Notes under the pieces: model-generated
The model's database searches: none
Told to the model about the DNA's origin: nothing
Seen by the model: only the letters and a program-made list of their open reading frames with translations
Program-made: the position numbers and the translations under genes
Shown here: positions 25,336-34,886 of the stretch, piece after piece
Numbering within the stretch: position 1 is the first letter of the stretch
Layout: each line of letters begins with the position of its first letter
Assembly: GCA_900317345.1 (NCBI GenBank)
Contig: ONGK01000001.1
Location: forward strand, 1-62,403
Origin: an uncultured Bacteroidales bacterium
Lineage (GTDB): Bacteria > Bacteroidota > Bacteroidia > Bacteroidales > Paludibacteraceae
DNA: 62,403 nucleotides
Reading direction: 5' to 3'

Positions 25336-26737
25336 ACGCGCGCGAAATGCCGTCTCTATCCATAGGATAGGGGAGTGCAACGGTGCTATCACCGATGCCT
25401 ATGGCGGGACTCACGCTATCCAAGTGGAAGTTATAATAGATGTATTCCTTGTACTTGTAGAAATCATTGACGAACACATTGGCTGTGTCCGTCTTTTGCC
25501 AATAGATATTAGCTTCTGCGTGCGGTATAGCAAGACTGTCCGTCTTCAGGTAATTACCCACAAACACACCTGGATAGAAGCGGTCTAACGGCGTAGCCAC
25601 TACTAGTTGATTCGTCAGATAGCCTGTGATGATGCTGTTGTAGAACGAAGTAGTGGTCTTAGGACCGGTCTTGGACAAGTTGTCAATATAGACCGCAGCG
25701 CAGTTTTCCTTCGCCACGGACTGGATACGGATGGTCGTATAGTTGAAATATGAGGCAATCGTTGAGTGAACGAACTTATGCGTACCTCCTGAACAAAAGA
25801 CGCAGTAAGATGCGCAATTGCTTATCTCTGTGTTAGTTACCAACGCGTCGGTGTTCACCAGCACTAAGCCGTATTTGGAATGATTATGGATGCGACAGCC
25901 GTCCATGGTGAGATTGGACAAACCATTGGCGCCTGAGTTATAGCAGTACAGGCCAACATTACCGGATAGTATATCCACATAATTCATCGAATAGTTGCGC
26001 GGTTGCTCTGATTGCAGGTAAATACCATTCCAACTGCCTCCGGCATAAAGGTATGGCACGCTATCGAAAAGATGGTCCAACCGGTCGCCACGGATGATGA
26101 TAGGTGCATCCAGCGTACCATTGGCTTCCACATCACTCTGCGCAATGATACAAGCGCCGTTATGCATATATAGCGCAGAACCGGCTTCCAACTTCAGCAA
26201 CCCTTCTACAACAATCGTGTCATAAAGGATATAGGGCCGTTCCGCAGTGAATGTATAGCTTGAGATAAATGTTTTGCCTTTGCCGATTCGTCCTAGGCGG
26301 GTGGCATTTTGAGCGAAGGCCTCGATGAGAACCTGTTGCGTGGTGCCGTTGGTCAGATGAAAATGCAATATATCTTCTATCCGTATGGCGCCATCTGCTG
26401 CCATCTTGCCGGAATCAGTCACGCGCACGAACACATATAGGCTGTCGCCGCCGTTAATTTGCAGGTTCGTCAGTTGTTCTAACTTAGGTTCCCCATCCAC
26501 GTTCACGGTGAATGCTTCGCCATCCTCTATCCACACGCGGTCAATAATGAGTGCCGAGGCGTTGCGGTTATATACCATCAGTTGCATCGTTGCGCTGCCT
26601 TGCTCCGTGAACACAGTGTCAAAACTGAGTGTGTCGCACGAGAAGGAGAGACGTAGTGACGGGTCAGCACTTGCCTGATACTCGCGGCAACTCACCAGAG
26701 CGCAGATGCACAGCAATATGTAGAATATCTTACGCAC
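25298..26737 (-). CDS. Lipoprotein with right-handed beta-helix, conserved Bacteroidota type
   Basis: A lipobox (CALVSC, Cys17) makes it a lipoprotein of 479 residues. Residues about 25-130 look like an Ig/ASPM-type beta domain (LSFDTVFTEQGSATMQLMVYN). The middle (about 200-390) carries short beta-strand rungs (GSALYMHNGACIIAQSDVEANGT; VDILSGNVGLYCYNSGANGLSNLTMDGCRI) typical of parallel beta-helices. It is the last gene of the aroQ-barrel-porT run, one base after porT. A role at the cell surface or in envelope assembly is likely, but its ligand is unknown. Confidence 0.75.
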   Translation of the reverse strand: MRKIFYILLCICALVSCREYQASADPSLRLSFSCDTLSFDTVFTEQGSATMQLMVYNRNASALIIDRVWIEDGEAFTVNVDGEPKLEQLTNLQINGGDSLYVFVRVTDSGKMAADGAIRIEDILHFHLTNGTTQQVLIEAFAQNATRLGRIGKGKTFISSYTFTAERPYILYDTIVVEGLLKLEAGSALYMHNGACIIAQSDVEANGTLDAPIIIRGDRLDHLFDSVPYLYAGGSWNGIYLQSEQPRNYSMNYVDILSGNVGLYCYNSGANGLSNLTMDGCRIHNHSKYGLVLVNTDALVTNTEISNCASYCVFCSGGTHKFVHSTIASYFNYTTIRIQSVAKENCAAVYIDNLSKTGPKTTTSFYNSIITGYLTNQLVVATPLDRFYPGVFVGNYLKTDSLAIPHAEANIYWQKTDTANVFVNDFYKYKEYIYYNFHLDSVSPAIGIGDSTVALPYPMDRDGISRAFKRPDAGCYQRP

Positions 26738-27475
26738 TTATTCAAAATTAAATGTCAGACACACGCAATGGCTCGTCAGACGAGAGATGGCATCGGTATA
26801 AAAAGCATCGTGTGTATTGAGATTCGGGTGCTCATTGGATGGACATAACTGGTTGGCGAAACCGATACGATACGTTATTTCTGGGCAGAACTTGAACCAG
26901 TTGAAATAGAAATCACAACCAAATCCTATTTCGCAGAAATAATCGGTCAGGTTCAGTAGCACCGGTTTCTCATGATCCCGGCTCACGTTGAAACTGGCAC
27001 CGCCACCTGCGATGACATACGGGCGATAATTTCCTTCACGGGCTGCAGACCATTTTAGGTATAGCGGCAGATAAACCGGCATCGCTAATATATCCAGTTG
27101 TGAGCCGGTTTTCGTTCCCTTCACTTCCCGCCCAGATTCGGTTTTATAACTCAGTGTGCGGCTCGTGAACTGCATACCCGGACAGAAACGTAGGTTGAGA
27201 AACTGGCATAAGCGTAAGTCTGTCACAAACCCTACATGAAAGCCAGGTAACACACCGCTTACGCGCACATGGTAAATCTCTGTTTCGCCAGTAATTTCGC
27301 TCTTTATAGGCAGTTCACTGTCTGTCACGCCGAAACTGGCAAAATTCATGCCTAATTGGAATCCGAAGTGGAATAGTTTGTCGTCCACATACGGCCTATT
27401 CATTGCCACTTGCCCGTACGCGCCACACGTCAGGGCTCCAAGGATGCAGATTACTATGAATTTTCTAACTCTCAT
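26738..27475 (-). CDS. porT: PorT-like outer-membrane protein of type IX secretion
   Basis: A signal peptide (cleavage near CGAYGQ) starts a 245-residue protein with PYVDDKLFHFGFQLGMNFASF, a typical PorT opening. Alternating strands follow, forming a small barrel, and it ends in an aromatic residue context (CVCLTFNFE). PorT is a membrane component needed for type IX secretion in Porphyromonas. The BspA-like protein at 6094 has a type IX-like tail, consistent with a working system. The start overlaps the upstream stop by one base (TAATG). Confidence 0.8.
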   Translation of the reverse strand: MRVRKFIVICILGALTCGAYGQVAMNRPYVDDKLFHFGFQLGMNFASFGVTDSELPIKSEITGETEIYHVRVSGVLPGFHVGFVTDLRLCQFLNLRFCPGMQFTSRTLSYKTESGREVKGTKTGSQLDILAMPVYLPLYLKWSAAREGNYRPYVIAGGGASFNVSRDHEKPVLLNLTDYFCEIGFGCDFYFNWFKFCPEITYRIGFANQLCPSNEHPNLNTHDAFYTDAISRLTSHCVCLTFNFE

Positions 27476-30045
27476 TAATAATCACTGTTACTGTTTCCGC
27501 TATCATCAAAATCATCGCCTCCGCCACCCATATCTTCTCCTGGCTTGCCCTTGCGGCGACCTTGCTGGTTGCCGAAGTTATAGGTCAGGGTCAAACTGAT
27601 AGAACGGCTGTGCCACCTGTTCTCGCTGAATTGCCAGAAGCCGTCGCCCCATGTGTTGTTACGGCGTGCACGGCTATCGAGCAGGTCGCGTACGTTAAGT
27701 GCCAAGGCCAACTGTTTGTTGAGGAAGGTATGGCGCAGACCGATATCGAGCGAGTAGCTGTGGCTGGTGGTACCTTGTGCCACCACTCGCGGAGAGCGAT
27801 AGTTGGCACGGATCTGACCGCTGAAATCTTTGGTGAACATGAACTGTGCGCTAATGCGGACTGAACCGGCAAAGATATTCTGTTTGTCCAGATTAATAGG
27901 TATCGTACTGCCGTGGTGAACAATGGTGTCATGAACGGCTGCGATGTTGTTCCAGTAGAAATTGGCACTGGTCGTCAGTTGCAGCAAGTCGCCGAACAGG
28001 CGGTTTTTCGCCACCACTTCTATTCCTAACTCCTGACGGGTAGAGACATTGAAATAGGTGTTCTTCATCGTCTCGCCATCCAGGTCTATATACTTAATAT
28101 TCTGTATTGCGCCCTCGTTGTATTTCCAAAACACACCGGCTGAAAGCGTGTGACGCTCCCAGGTCTTGAGGTAGTTCAACTCGAGGTTGTTAGAGTAGGC
28201 GGGTAGCAGATCCACGTTACCGTAACTGATATTCGTCGAGTCCGACAAGTCCAGGCGAGGGTTTATTTGGTGGCCCCACGGACGGCGTACACGGCGAGTG
28301 TAGTTGAGTTGCAGCTCGTGTCCGTTTCCGAAGTCATAACCGATATAAGCACTCGGATATATTTGGAAATAAGCGGTATCTTTTTTGTTCGGGAATGCAG
28401 CGTAAGAGTCCTGAATATTGCCCGCATCGTCCTTATAGAACGACTCCAGATGACGCATATAATACTCGCCACGGAGACCAACCTGAATAGACAACTTGTC
28501 CCAAAAACGGTTACCATACGTGATATATAGCGCATGGTTCTGCGTCAAACCCTTGAAATCTGCGTAGTACGGGAATAATTCGGCTATTTGCGAACCGTCT
28601 GCCCGCAGGTCATGAGCGTCAGCAAAGCTGTTGCTCCAGTTGCGTGTGTAGTCATAGCCTGCCTCCAAACGGCTCTGCTGCGTCGGTTTCCATTCGTAAT
28701 CGGCCTTGATTTCGATACCTTGCTCTTTGCTCAGACTGCTCTGGTCCTGATAGCTGAAAGTGGTATCGCTGGCATTCATGTCCTCTTGTTGGTAGTTCGA
28801 GAGCATATTAAAGCCGAAGTTGTTATAGGTTCCGCTTACCCGCAACTCATGATTGTCCATGGTGAAGGTATAGTCGAGTGTCGCGTTGCCGCCCGGGTGT
28901 GAGCCCATCCCTTTCTGGTCACGTGTGAAGTCTCGCATTACATTGCCTAACGGGTCGGTCAGCAGGTAGGTACGATGATTCGAGTTTTCCATGCCGAGAC
29001 CTTTGTTACGGGTGCTCACCATGCCAAATCCGGACACTCCTAACACATGTCCCTCTGCCAGACGGAAGTTCAAACCGGCGCGAGCATACATTCCACCGCC
29101 ACGATGAGTCTGTTGACCTTCTTGTTGTAAATGACTTATAATCAAGCTGCTATCCAGTACTTGCGAACCGGTTCCGAGTAAGTTATACCGATCGGTTCTG
29201 CTACCGCCGTTGCTGGTATAATAGCGGTAACCGACGTTGAAATAGCCGTCCACGGGACCTGCGTTGAAATTGATATTCAACCCTGCATTAGCGCCCGGAG
29301 GAGTGGTCCACGGTGCAGCCAGAGAATAGTCGATACCGGCCTGCACAGAACCGTAAAAACCGGCTGCACGGTCTTTTTTCATGACGAGATTGATAATACC
29401 CGCAGAGCCTTCCGGCGAGAATTTGGCGCTCGGATTTGTGATAAGCTCTATCTTCTCAATCGTACCTGCCGGCATCTGTTGGAGCACTTGCCCGCGGTTC
29501 TCGCTATTCAGTCCTGCAGGCTTGCCGTTAATCCAAATCTCCACATCTTCGGAGTTGCGTAGGCTGATATTTCCCTCTTGGTCCACGTCCACGGACGGGA
29601 TATTCTCAAGCACATCGGTCACGGAAGCACCGGCTGATGCGATATTTTGGTCCACTGTAAACACTTTCTTGTCCAGCTCAAAACGCATAGAAGAGCCTTG
29701 ACCGACAACTTCCACATCTTTAAGCACTTGCGTATCTTCTTTGAGAGCAATACGTCCGAGGTTTATTGGTTTTCCGGCCACGGTGACTTCGCGTCTCTGT
29801 TCGCTATAACCCATAAAGGAGATGACCAACGTGTATTGGCCGTCTGCCAAATCGAGCGAGAAGGAACCCGTCTCGTCGGTGACTGTACCGGTGACGGGAG
29901 CCGTCTCGCCTTTTTTGAGCACGCTGACATTGGCGAAATCTACCGCCTGTCGGGTGCCGTTGTCAATCACTTTGCCTGTAAGTTGAGCGGCAAAGGAGTT
30001 CATGATTAGCAGCAACAGCGCTAATACTGTAAATAATCGGTTCAT
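27475..30045 (-). CDS. TonB-dependent-receptor-like outer-membrane barrel with carboxypeptidase-regulatory-like domain
   Basis: The protein is 856 residues. A signal peptide (to about residue 20) precedes a CarboxypepD-reg-like domain (AQLTGKVIDNGTRQAVDFANVSVLKKGE...), then a plug (VFTVDQNIASAGASVTDVLENIPSVDVDQEGNISL; EIWINGKPAGLN; SNPSAKFSPEGSAGIIN) and a long barrel. It ends in a charged Gly/Asp tail (GEDMGGGGDDFDDSGNSNSDY). It is the complete counterpart of the truncated gene at 1-2386. It overlaps aroQ by four bases (ATGA) and porT by one, so all are co-translated. The transported substrate is unknown; some members of this barrel family may not transport at all. Confidence 0.88.
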   Translation of the reverse strand: MNRLFTVLALLLLIMNSFAAQLTGKVIDNGTRQAVDFANVSVLKKGETAPVTGTVTDETGSFSLDLADGQYTLVISFMGYSEQRREVTVAGKPINLGRIALKEDTQVLKDVEVVGQGSSMRFELDKKVFTVDQNIASAGASVTDVLENIPSVDVDQEGNISLRNSEDVEIWINGKPAGLNSENRGQVLQQMPAGTIEKIELITNPSAKFSPEGSAGIINLVMKKDRAAGFYGSVQAGIDYSLAAPWTTPPGANAGLNINFNAGPVDGYFNVGYRYYTSNGGSRTDRYNLLGTGSQVLDSSLIISHLQQEGQQTHRGGGMYARAGLNFRLAEGHVLGVSGFGMVSTRNKGLGMENSNHRTYLLTDPLGNVMRDFTRDQKGMGSHPGGNATLDYTFTMDNHELRVSGTYNNFGFNMLSNYQQEDMNASDTTFSYQDQSSLSKEQGIEIKADYEWKPTQQSRLEAGYDYTRNWSNSFADAHDLRADGSQIAELFPYYADFKGLTQNHALYITYGNRFWDKLSIQVGLRGEYYMRHLESFYKDDAGNIQDSYAAFPNKKDTAYFQIYPSAYIGYDFGNGHELQLNYTRRVRRPWGHQINPRLDLSDSTNISYGNVDLLPAYSNNLELNYLKTWERHTLSAGVFWKYNEGAIQNIKYIDLDGETMKNTYFNVSTRQELGIEVVAKNRLFGDLLQLTTSANFYWNNIAAVHDTIVHHGSTIPINLDKQNIFAGSVRISAQFMFTKDFSGQIRANYRSPRVVAQGTTSHSYSLDIGLRHTFLNKQLALALNVRDLLDSRARRNNTWGDGFWQFSENRWHSRSISLTLTYNFGNQQGRRKGKPGEDMGGGGDDFDDSGNSNSDY

Positions 30046-30455
30046 TTAATTAACCATTGTACGGCCTGTGAATAGCCGTCTGTTCCTTTTCCTATTATAC
30101 TATGCGCGCACACGTCCGTGAGCAAGCTGTGTTGCCGGAACGGCTCACGTTGCAGTATGTCGCTGATATGCACCTCCACCACGGGCACTTCGCTCTCTTC
30201 AACCGCGTCGCGGAGAGCCACACTCGTATGACTGTACCCGCCTGCGTTGAGTACGATGCCTTTGACATCATTTGCCTCCTGAATCCAGTCTATCAGGTCG
30301 CCTTCGTGGTTGGATTGCTTATATACAAAATGTACCTCCGGCCAGGTCTGTTGGATTTCCAACAAAATCTGTGCCATACTCTTGGAACCGTATATCTGGG
30401 GTTTGCGAGAGCCCAAACGGTTCAAGTTCGGTCCATTGAGAATTAATATCTGCAT
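30042..30455 (-). CDS. aroQ: Type II 3-dehydroquinate dehydratase
   Basis: The 137 residues show the family motifs in order: ILNGPNLNRLG, the lid with YKQSNHEGDLIDWI, the active-site LNAGGYSHTSVALRDAV, and VEVHISDILQREPFRQHS. It dehydrates 3-dehydroquinate in the shikimate pathway. The usual NPAAYTHTS segment reads NAGGYSHTS. It overlaps the downstream barrel gene by four bases and lies 28 bases after rho. Confidence 0.95.
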   Translation of the reverse strand: MQILILNGPNLNRLGSRKPQIYGSKSMAQILLEIQQTWPEVHFVYKQSNHEGDLIDWIQEANDVKGIVLNAGGYSHTSVALRDAVEESEVPVVEVHISDILQREPFRQHSLLTDVCAHSIIGKGTDGYSQAVQWLIK

Positions 30456-30462
30456 AGCGTAT

Positions 30463-30483
30463 GTGGCTGTCGAGCCACTCGAC
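30463..30483. repeat. Two mutually exclusive hairpins between rho and aroQ
   Basis: GTGGCT (30463-30468) can pair with AGCCAC (30473-30478), or GTCGAG (30469-30474) can pair with CTCGAC (30478-30483). Both use the same central bases. The 16-mer TGTCGAGCCACTCGAC also occurs inverted at 24169-24184. Confidence 0.5.
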
Positions 30484-32316
30484 TTATCTCGCTCCGTTAA
30501 CCGCTAAGAGGAACTCGTCGTTGTCCTCAGTACGCTCCATAAACGCCTTCAACTTTTCCATCGCTTCTTGTCCGCTCATGTCGCTTAATTGCTTGCGAAT
30601 CTGCCACATACGGCTCAGCACATCGGCTGGCAGAAGCAGGTCGTCACGACGCGTGCTCGATGCAGGAATATCCACAGCAGGGAAGATGCGGCGGTTGGCC
30701 AGTTTGCGGTCAAGTTGCAGTTCCATGTTACCGGTTCCTTTGAACTCCTCGAAAATCAGGTCATCCATCTTGCTGCCTGTCTCGGTCAGCGCCGTTGCGA
30801 TGATGGTCAGGCTGCCGCCGTTCTCGATGTTACGGGCAGCACCGAAGAAGCGTTTTGGTTTGTGAAGCGCCTGCGCTTCCACACCGCCTGACAGCACTTT
30901 GCCGCTGGACGGAGCAACGGTGTTGTACGCGCGTGCCAGACGGGTGATAGAGTCGAGTAGGATGACTACGTCATGACCGCTCTCCACCAATCGTTTGGCT
31001 TTCTCGTGAACAATATTTGCTACGCGCACATGGTTGTCTGCCGGCTCATCGAACGTCGAAGCAATCACTTCAGCATTCACGCTCCGTTGCATGTCGGTCA
31101 CTTCCTCCGGACGCTCATCGATGAGCAGAATAATCATATACACTTCGGGGTTATTCTTGAGAATAGCATTGGCTAACTCCTTGAGAAGCACCGTTTTACC
31201 GGTCTTCGGCTGCGCTACAATCAGTCCGCGTTGACCTTTACCGATAGGCGAGAAAAGGTCAATCATACGAACGCTCAGCGAGTCATTCTTGCCCGTGCAG
31301 AGTTTGAATTTCTGGTCGGGGAAGAGGGGAGTCAGGTTCTCAAAGGCGATACGGTGCTTTGCCAGTTCAGGTGCCAGCCCGTTGATGCGGATCACCTTGT
31401 CCATAGGGAAGAATTTCTCCGGTTGCGGGTTCATGCGAATCGAGCATTCCACAGTGTCTCCCGGTTTCAGGCCGTATTGGCGCACTTGGTCTTTGCTCAC
31501 ATAGATATCGTCAGGACTGGACAGGTAGTTATAGTCTGCCGAACGAAGGAATCCGTATCCGTCTGGAGTGCATTCCAACGTTCCCATGGCGATGACGTTC
31601 TCGCCTAAATCCGGCATCACAAACTCATCTACCACAGCTTCTTTGGTTGCGTCGATCTTTGTCTGTGCACTATCACCCGTAAGCTGTGCCTCATCGCCTG
31701 TAATCTGCGCGTCGTTGCCTGTAACTTGTGCCTCGTCACCCGTCGCCTCTTCTTTCTTCTTACGGCCTCTGGTCTTCTTTGCGGGTTTCTCTTCTGCCAC
31801 CTGTACTGCCTCGCTTGTAACCTCTTCTTTCTTCTTACGACCTCTGGTGGCTTTTGCGCTATTGGCTGGCTTGGCTTCTGCGGCCTGTAATCCGTCACCC
31901 GCAGTCTGTAACCCTTCAGCTAATGGCAATTCTGCCATCAGACCGTTCACTTGTTGAACGGTGCGGTTCGGACGATGGTTGTCTGCACCCATAGATTCTT
32001 GCATCTGGGCCAATTGTTCTTTCTCCGTGCCGACGGTCGCTTTAACGCGCTCGCTTTTCGAACCCGAAATATTCACTTTCTTGGCTGCAATCTTCACGCC
32101 GCGTGTACGTTCACGCTTACCGCTCTTGCCGGCGGCCGCGCGCTCATCTTCTTTGGCTTGAACAACTGCCGCACGTTGGTCGGCTTGGGCGTCAAGAATT
32201 GCGTAACTGATTTCGCGTATAGATTGGCTGCGACGGGGTTTTAGACCCATACGCTCAGCTATCTCACGCACTTCTTCAAGCGTCATGCGCTCGAGTTTTT
32301 GTAATTCGTATTGCAT
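30484..32316 (-). CDS. rho: Transcription termination factor Rho with N-terminal insert
   Basis: The ATG at 32316 ([26 protein letters not shown]) is used; the frame extends further upstream to 32487, but that region contains the promoter. Of 610 residues, 1-45 are the Rho N domain. About 50-235 is a charged low-complexity insert with repeats ([39 protein letters not shown]). Next comes the RNA-binding domain ([20 protein letters not shown]) and the ATPase with P-loop [13 protein letters not shown]. Many Bacteroidota and Actinobacteria Rho proteins carry such inserts, which can add RNA affinity. It may be cotranscribed with aroQ. Confidence 0.95.
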   Translation of the reverse strand: MQYELQKLERMTLEEVREIAERMGLKPRRSQSIREISYAILDAQADQRAAVVQAKEDERAAAGKSGKRERTRGVKIAAKKVNISGSKSERVKATVGTEKEQLAQMQESMGADNHRPNRTVQQVNGLMAELPLAEGLQTAGDGLQAAEAKPANSAKATRGRKKKEEVTSEAVQVAEEKPAKKTRGRKKKEEATGDEAQVTGNDAQITGDEAQLTGDSAQTKIDATKEAVVDEFVMPDLGENVIAMGTLECTPDGYGFLRSADYNYLSSPDDIYVSKDQVRQYGLKPGDTVECSIRMNPQPEKFFPMDKVIRINGLAPELAKHRIAFENLTPLFPDQKFKLCTGKNDSLSVRMIDLFSPIGKGQRGLIVAQPKTGKTVLLKELANAILKNNPEVYMIILLIDERPEEVTDMQRSVNAEVIASTFDEPADNHVRVANIVHEKAKRLVESGHDVVILLDSITRLARAYNTVAPSSGKVLSGGVEAQALHKPKRFFGAARNIENGGSLTIIATALTETGSKMDDLIFEEFKGTGNMELQLDRKLANRRIFPAVDIPASSTRRDDLLLPADVLSRMWQIRKQLSDMSGQEAMEKLKAFMERTEDNDEFLLAVNGAR

Positions 32317-32380
32317 AAATGTGATAAAATAATTTCTTGGAAAAATTTGAAAAAAGAGAGTCCCATTTTCAAATTCGCTG

Positions 32381-32411
32381 CAAAGATAGTACTTTTTTTT
32401 GATATACACAA
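32381..32411 (-). promoter_or_regulatory. rho promoter
   Basis: Minus-strand -33 TTG 32411-32409 (TTGTGTATATC) and -7 TATCTTTG 32388-32381, spacer 20. The leader to the ATG is about 60 bases. Confidence 0.8.
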
Positions 32412-32620
32412 ATTTTTTTGCTATTTTTTTTCGTATGTCGCCTGTACGTATCAAAATATAACTTCGGACTAATCCTAGACTATACATAGACTAAACAGCA
32501 CCTCTTGCGCACCTTTTGAGCCGCAGAAATTGCGCTTTTTTGCTCTTTTATACTATATTATATTAAATATAATATACATTTTGTCGCCCGATTTTAACAA
32601 ATAAAAATACTCTCAAACAC
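32412..32620. other. Gene-free spacer between rho and glycosyltransferase promoters
   Basis: No gene is seen. A near-perfect AT palindrome of 23 bases lies at 32554-32576 (TATATTATATT / AATATAATATA), and a weak bulged hairpin followed by six T lies near 32520-32541. Confidence 0.4.
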
Positions 32621-32651
32621 TTGCATATATGCAAAAAAAGCAGTACCTTTG
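32621..32651 (+). promoter_or_regulatory. Promoter of the polysaccharide gene run
   Basis: -33 TTG 32621-32623 begins TTGCATATATGCAA; -7 TACCTTTG 32644-32651; spacer 20. Confidence 0.8.
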
Positions 32652-32672
32652 CACCCGCAAAGGTTTAAAAAT

Positions 32673-33635
32673 ATGGATATTTCGATAATAGTGCCTCTGT
32701 TTAATGAGGCGGAATCGCTGCCCAAACTCTATGAGTGGGTAGCGCGTGTGATGAGAGAGAATAAGTTCTCCTATGAGGTTATTTTTGTCAATGACGGAAG
32801 TACGGATGAGTCATGGGATGTCATCTGCCGGTTGAAAAAAGACAGTAAGAAAGAGGACGGAGCCGTGCGTGGTATCTGTTTCCGTCGTAACTACGGCAAA
32901 TCAGCGGCTTTGTATTGTGGTTTTAAGAAGGCTCAAGGTGATGTGGTTATCACTATGGATGCCGATTTGCAGGACTCGCCGGATGAGATCCCCGAACTCT
33001 ATCGCATGATTATGGAGGACGGATTCGACCTCGTGAGCGGATGGAAGCAGAAGCGGTACGATAATAAACTGACAAAGAATCTGCCCTCAAAACTCTTCAA
33101 TGCCACGGCTCGCAAAGTAACCGGAATACAACTGCATGATATGAACTGCGGTCTGAAGGCCTACAAGAACGAAGTGGTGAAGAATATTGAAGTCTTTAGC
33201 GAGATGCACCGCTATATTCCGTATCTGGCCAAGAATGCCGGATTCACGAAGATTGGCGAAAAAGTGGTACAGCACCGCAAACGGGAGTTTGGAGTAAGCA
33301 AGTTCGGCCTTAGCCGTTTCGTGAATGGTTACCTGGACTTGTTGACGCTTTGGTTCCTGAATAAGTTTGGAAAGCAGCCGATGCATTTCTTCGGTTTGGT
33401 CGGCAGTCTGATGTTCTTCATCGGCTTTATCGCAGTCATTGTGGTCGGCGGCATGAAGCTCCATGCCATTTCACACGGCTTGCAGGCGATGTTGGTTGGT
33501 GTGAATCCGTATTTCCACATCGCTATTCTGATGATGATTCTCGGTTGTATGCTGTTCCTTGCTGGATTCCTTGCTGAACTTGTCATTCGCAATAGCCCAA
33601 GCCGTAACGATTACCTCATTAAAACGCAAATCTGA
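32673..33635 (+). CDS. Family 2 glycosyltransferase with two C-terminal membrane helices (GtrB/ArnC/DPM1-like)
   Basis: The 320 residues open with ISIIVPLFNEAESLPKLYEW, then FVNDGSTDESW, FRRNYGKSAALYCGF and the DXD-type MDADLQDSPDEIPELY. Two C-terminal helices (FGLVGSLMFFIGFIAVIVV; HIAILMMILGCMLFLAGFLAELVI) follow. This architecture matches enzymes that move a sugar to polyprenyl phosphate. The start is the ATG at 32673, about 15 bases past the expected transcription start. It leads a run of surface-polysaccharide genes. The next gene overlaps its stop by one base (TGATG). Confidence 0.9.
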   Translation: MDISIIVPLFNEAESLPKLYEWVARVMRENKFSYEVIFVNDGSTDESWDVICRLKKDSKKEDGAVRGICFRRNYGKSAALYCGFKKAQGDVVITMDADLQDSPDEIPELYRMIMEDGFDLVSGWKQKRYDNKLTKNLPSKLFNATARKVTGIQLHDMNCGLKAYKNEVVKNIEVFSEMHRYIPYLAKNAGFTKIGEKVVQHRKREFGVSKFGLSRFVNGYLDLLTLWFLNKFGKQPMHFFGLVGSLMFFIGFIAVIVVGGMKLHAISHGLQAMLVGVNPYFHIAILMMILGCMLFLAGFLAELVIRNSPSRNDYLIKTQI

Positions 33636-34861
33636 TGGCCCAGGGCTTGGATGAGCAAATAAATACCGTTGAACGGGCGCTAGGCGAATGCATGATTGAG
33701 CACGCACTCGCTGTTGTGCGTGTGTGGCTCAACGAATTGGGGGAAAATAACCCATTTGAGGATGCTTTCCGCAGTATTGAGACACAATACGAGAAAGTGT
33801 TCCAAATATGGCTCAACTCGGATGACGAAGAGAATGAGGCAAAGCTGAATAAGCTTACGGGAGATGCATACCAGCTCGTGGATGCCGTCTATGTGGAGAT
33901 TAGGCTCAAAAGAGGCCTCTCGCCGCAAATGCATGGCTTTAATTCCGAATCGCCGCAGTCACTCATTCAGTATTTCTCCAGTTGCATCAAAATGCAGCAG
34001 AAGGACCACGAATGGTTGCGTGAGGCAATGAGAGACGCAAACAAGGTAGGAATGGCGCTCGTGGCTATCACTGCGCTGGTGAGAAATCTGCGGGAGTGCT
34101 TCTCCATTGAAGGGATTTTGACGCTTATTGAAGGCTTTGAAGCAGAGAACGACATCGTGGCGGACCAGTGCCTCGCAAACGTAATAACGCTCCTCATCCA
34201 TTATGACATACGAATGGATTTTTTTCCGCAGATTCAGGATGCGTTTGTGGCGGAACTGACGGATATGGGCGACAATCTTAACCATGTGTTTGATGTGCTA
34301 TGTGCAATTATCAAGTCATCGCGCAGAGACTGGCTCGAGAGTTATGCGGTCGGAGAAATGGCGCTGAGTGACTTGCCAAATGAATTGCAGAAATTGGTAG
34401 AGGCTACTGGAATACAGAATGATATCAAGACATTCTATTCATGGGTGCCCAAGTCGGAATCTGAGTATATGGCGGGCCTCGTACAGATTTTCCCGCAGAC
34501 ATGGCTCTATGAAGTGCTCATAAAAGGAAACGCGGAATACGAGAGAAATCTCACATATACGTACCTGTCTATTGGCAACAGAGATTTGATGTGGGATTTT
34601 CCTGAAGTGGGAGAGCAATGGTATGTCAATGTGCTACGGCGCGGATCGGACCAACCGATGGATTATATCAATTACGGGCATTGTTTGATGCTTAAAGGCG
34701 ATAGAATGATGGCGTACGAAGCGTATCGGCAGGCAAGGCAGATGTGCAAATCCGCTAAGGATTTTCTCGCGCTCTTTAGGCCGGACAGACGTAATTTGGT
34801 GGAGAGAGGTGTGCTCTTGGAGCATGTGTATCTGATTGAGGACCGGATGTTGGTGGGATAA
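33635..34861 (+). CDS. Unknown 408-residue helical protein in the polysaccharide run
   Basis: The product is not recognised. It is cytoplasmic-looking (no signal peptide or membrane helix), acidic and mostly helical. The C-terminal part (YVNVLRRGSDQPMDYINYGHCLMLKGDRMMAYEAYRQARQMCKSAKDFL) resembles one TPR-like helix pair (NYGHCLMLKGDRMMAYEAYRQA). Its ATG shares a base with the stop of the glycosyltransferase gene, implying coupled translation. A scaffold or regulatory role in glycan synthesis is only a guess from context. Confidence 0.65.
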   Translation: MAQGLDEQINTVERALGECMIEHALAVVRVWLNELGENNPFEDAFRSIETQYEKVFQIWLNSDDEENEAKLNKLTGDAYQLVDAVYVEIRLKRGLSPQMHGFNSESPQSLIQYFSSCIKMQQKDHEWLREAMRDANKVGMALVAITALVRNLRECFSIEGILTLIEGFEAENDIVADQCLANVITLLIHYDIRMDFFPQIQDAFVAELTDMGDNLNHVFDVLCAIIKSSRRDWLESYAVGEMALSDLPNELQKLVEATGIQNDIKTFYSWVPKSESEYMAGLVQIFPQTWLYEVLIKGNAEYERNLTYTYLSIGNRDLMWDFPEVGEQWYVNVLRRGSDQPMDYINYGHCLMLKGDRMMAYEAYRQARQMCKSAKDFLALFRPDRRNLVERGVLLEHVYLIEDRMLVG

Positions 34862-34886
34862 GCTCAGAACAAAAGGGGAGGAGAAT

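Noticed and set aside
32317-32487. 57-residue N-terminal extension of Rho
   Set aside because: This stretch contains the rho promoter, and the Rho N domain begins right after the ATG at 32316.
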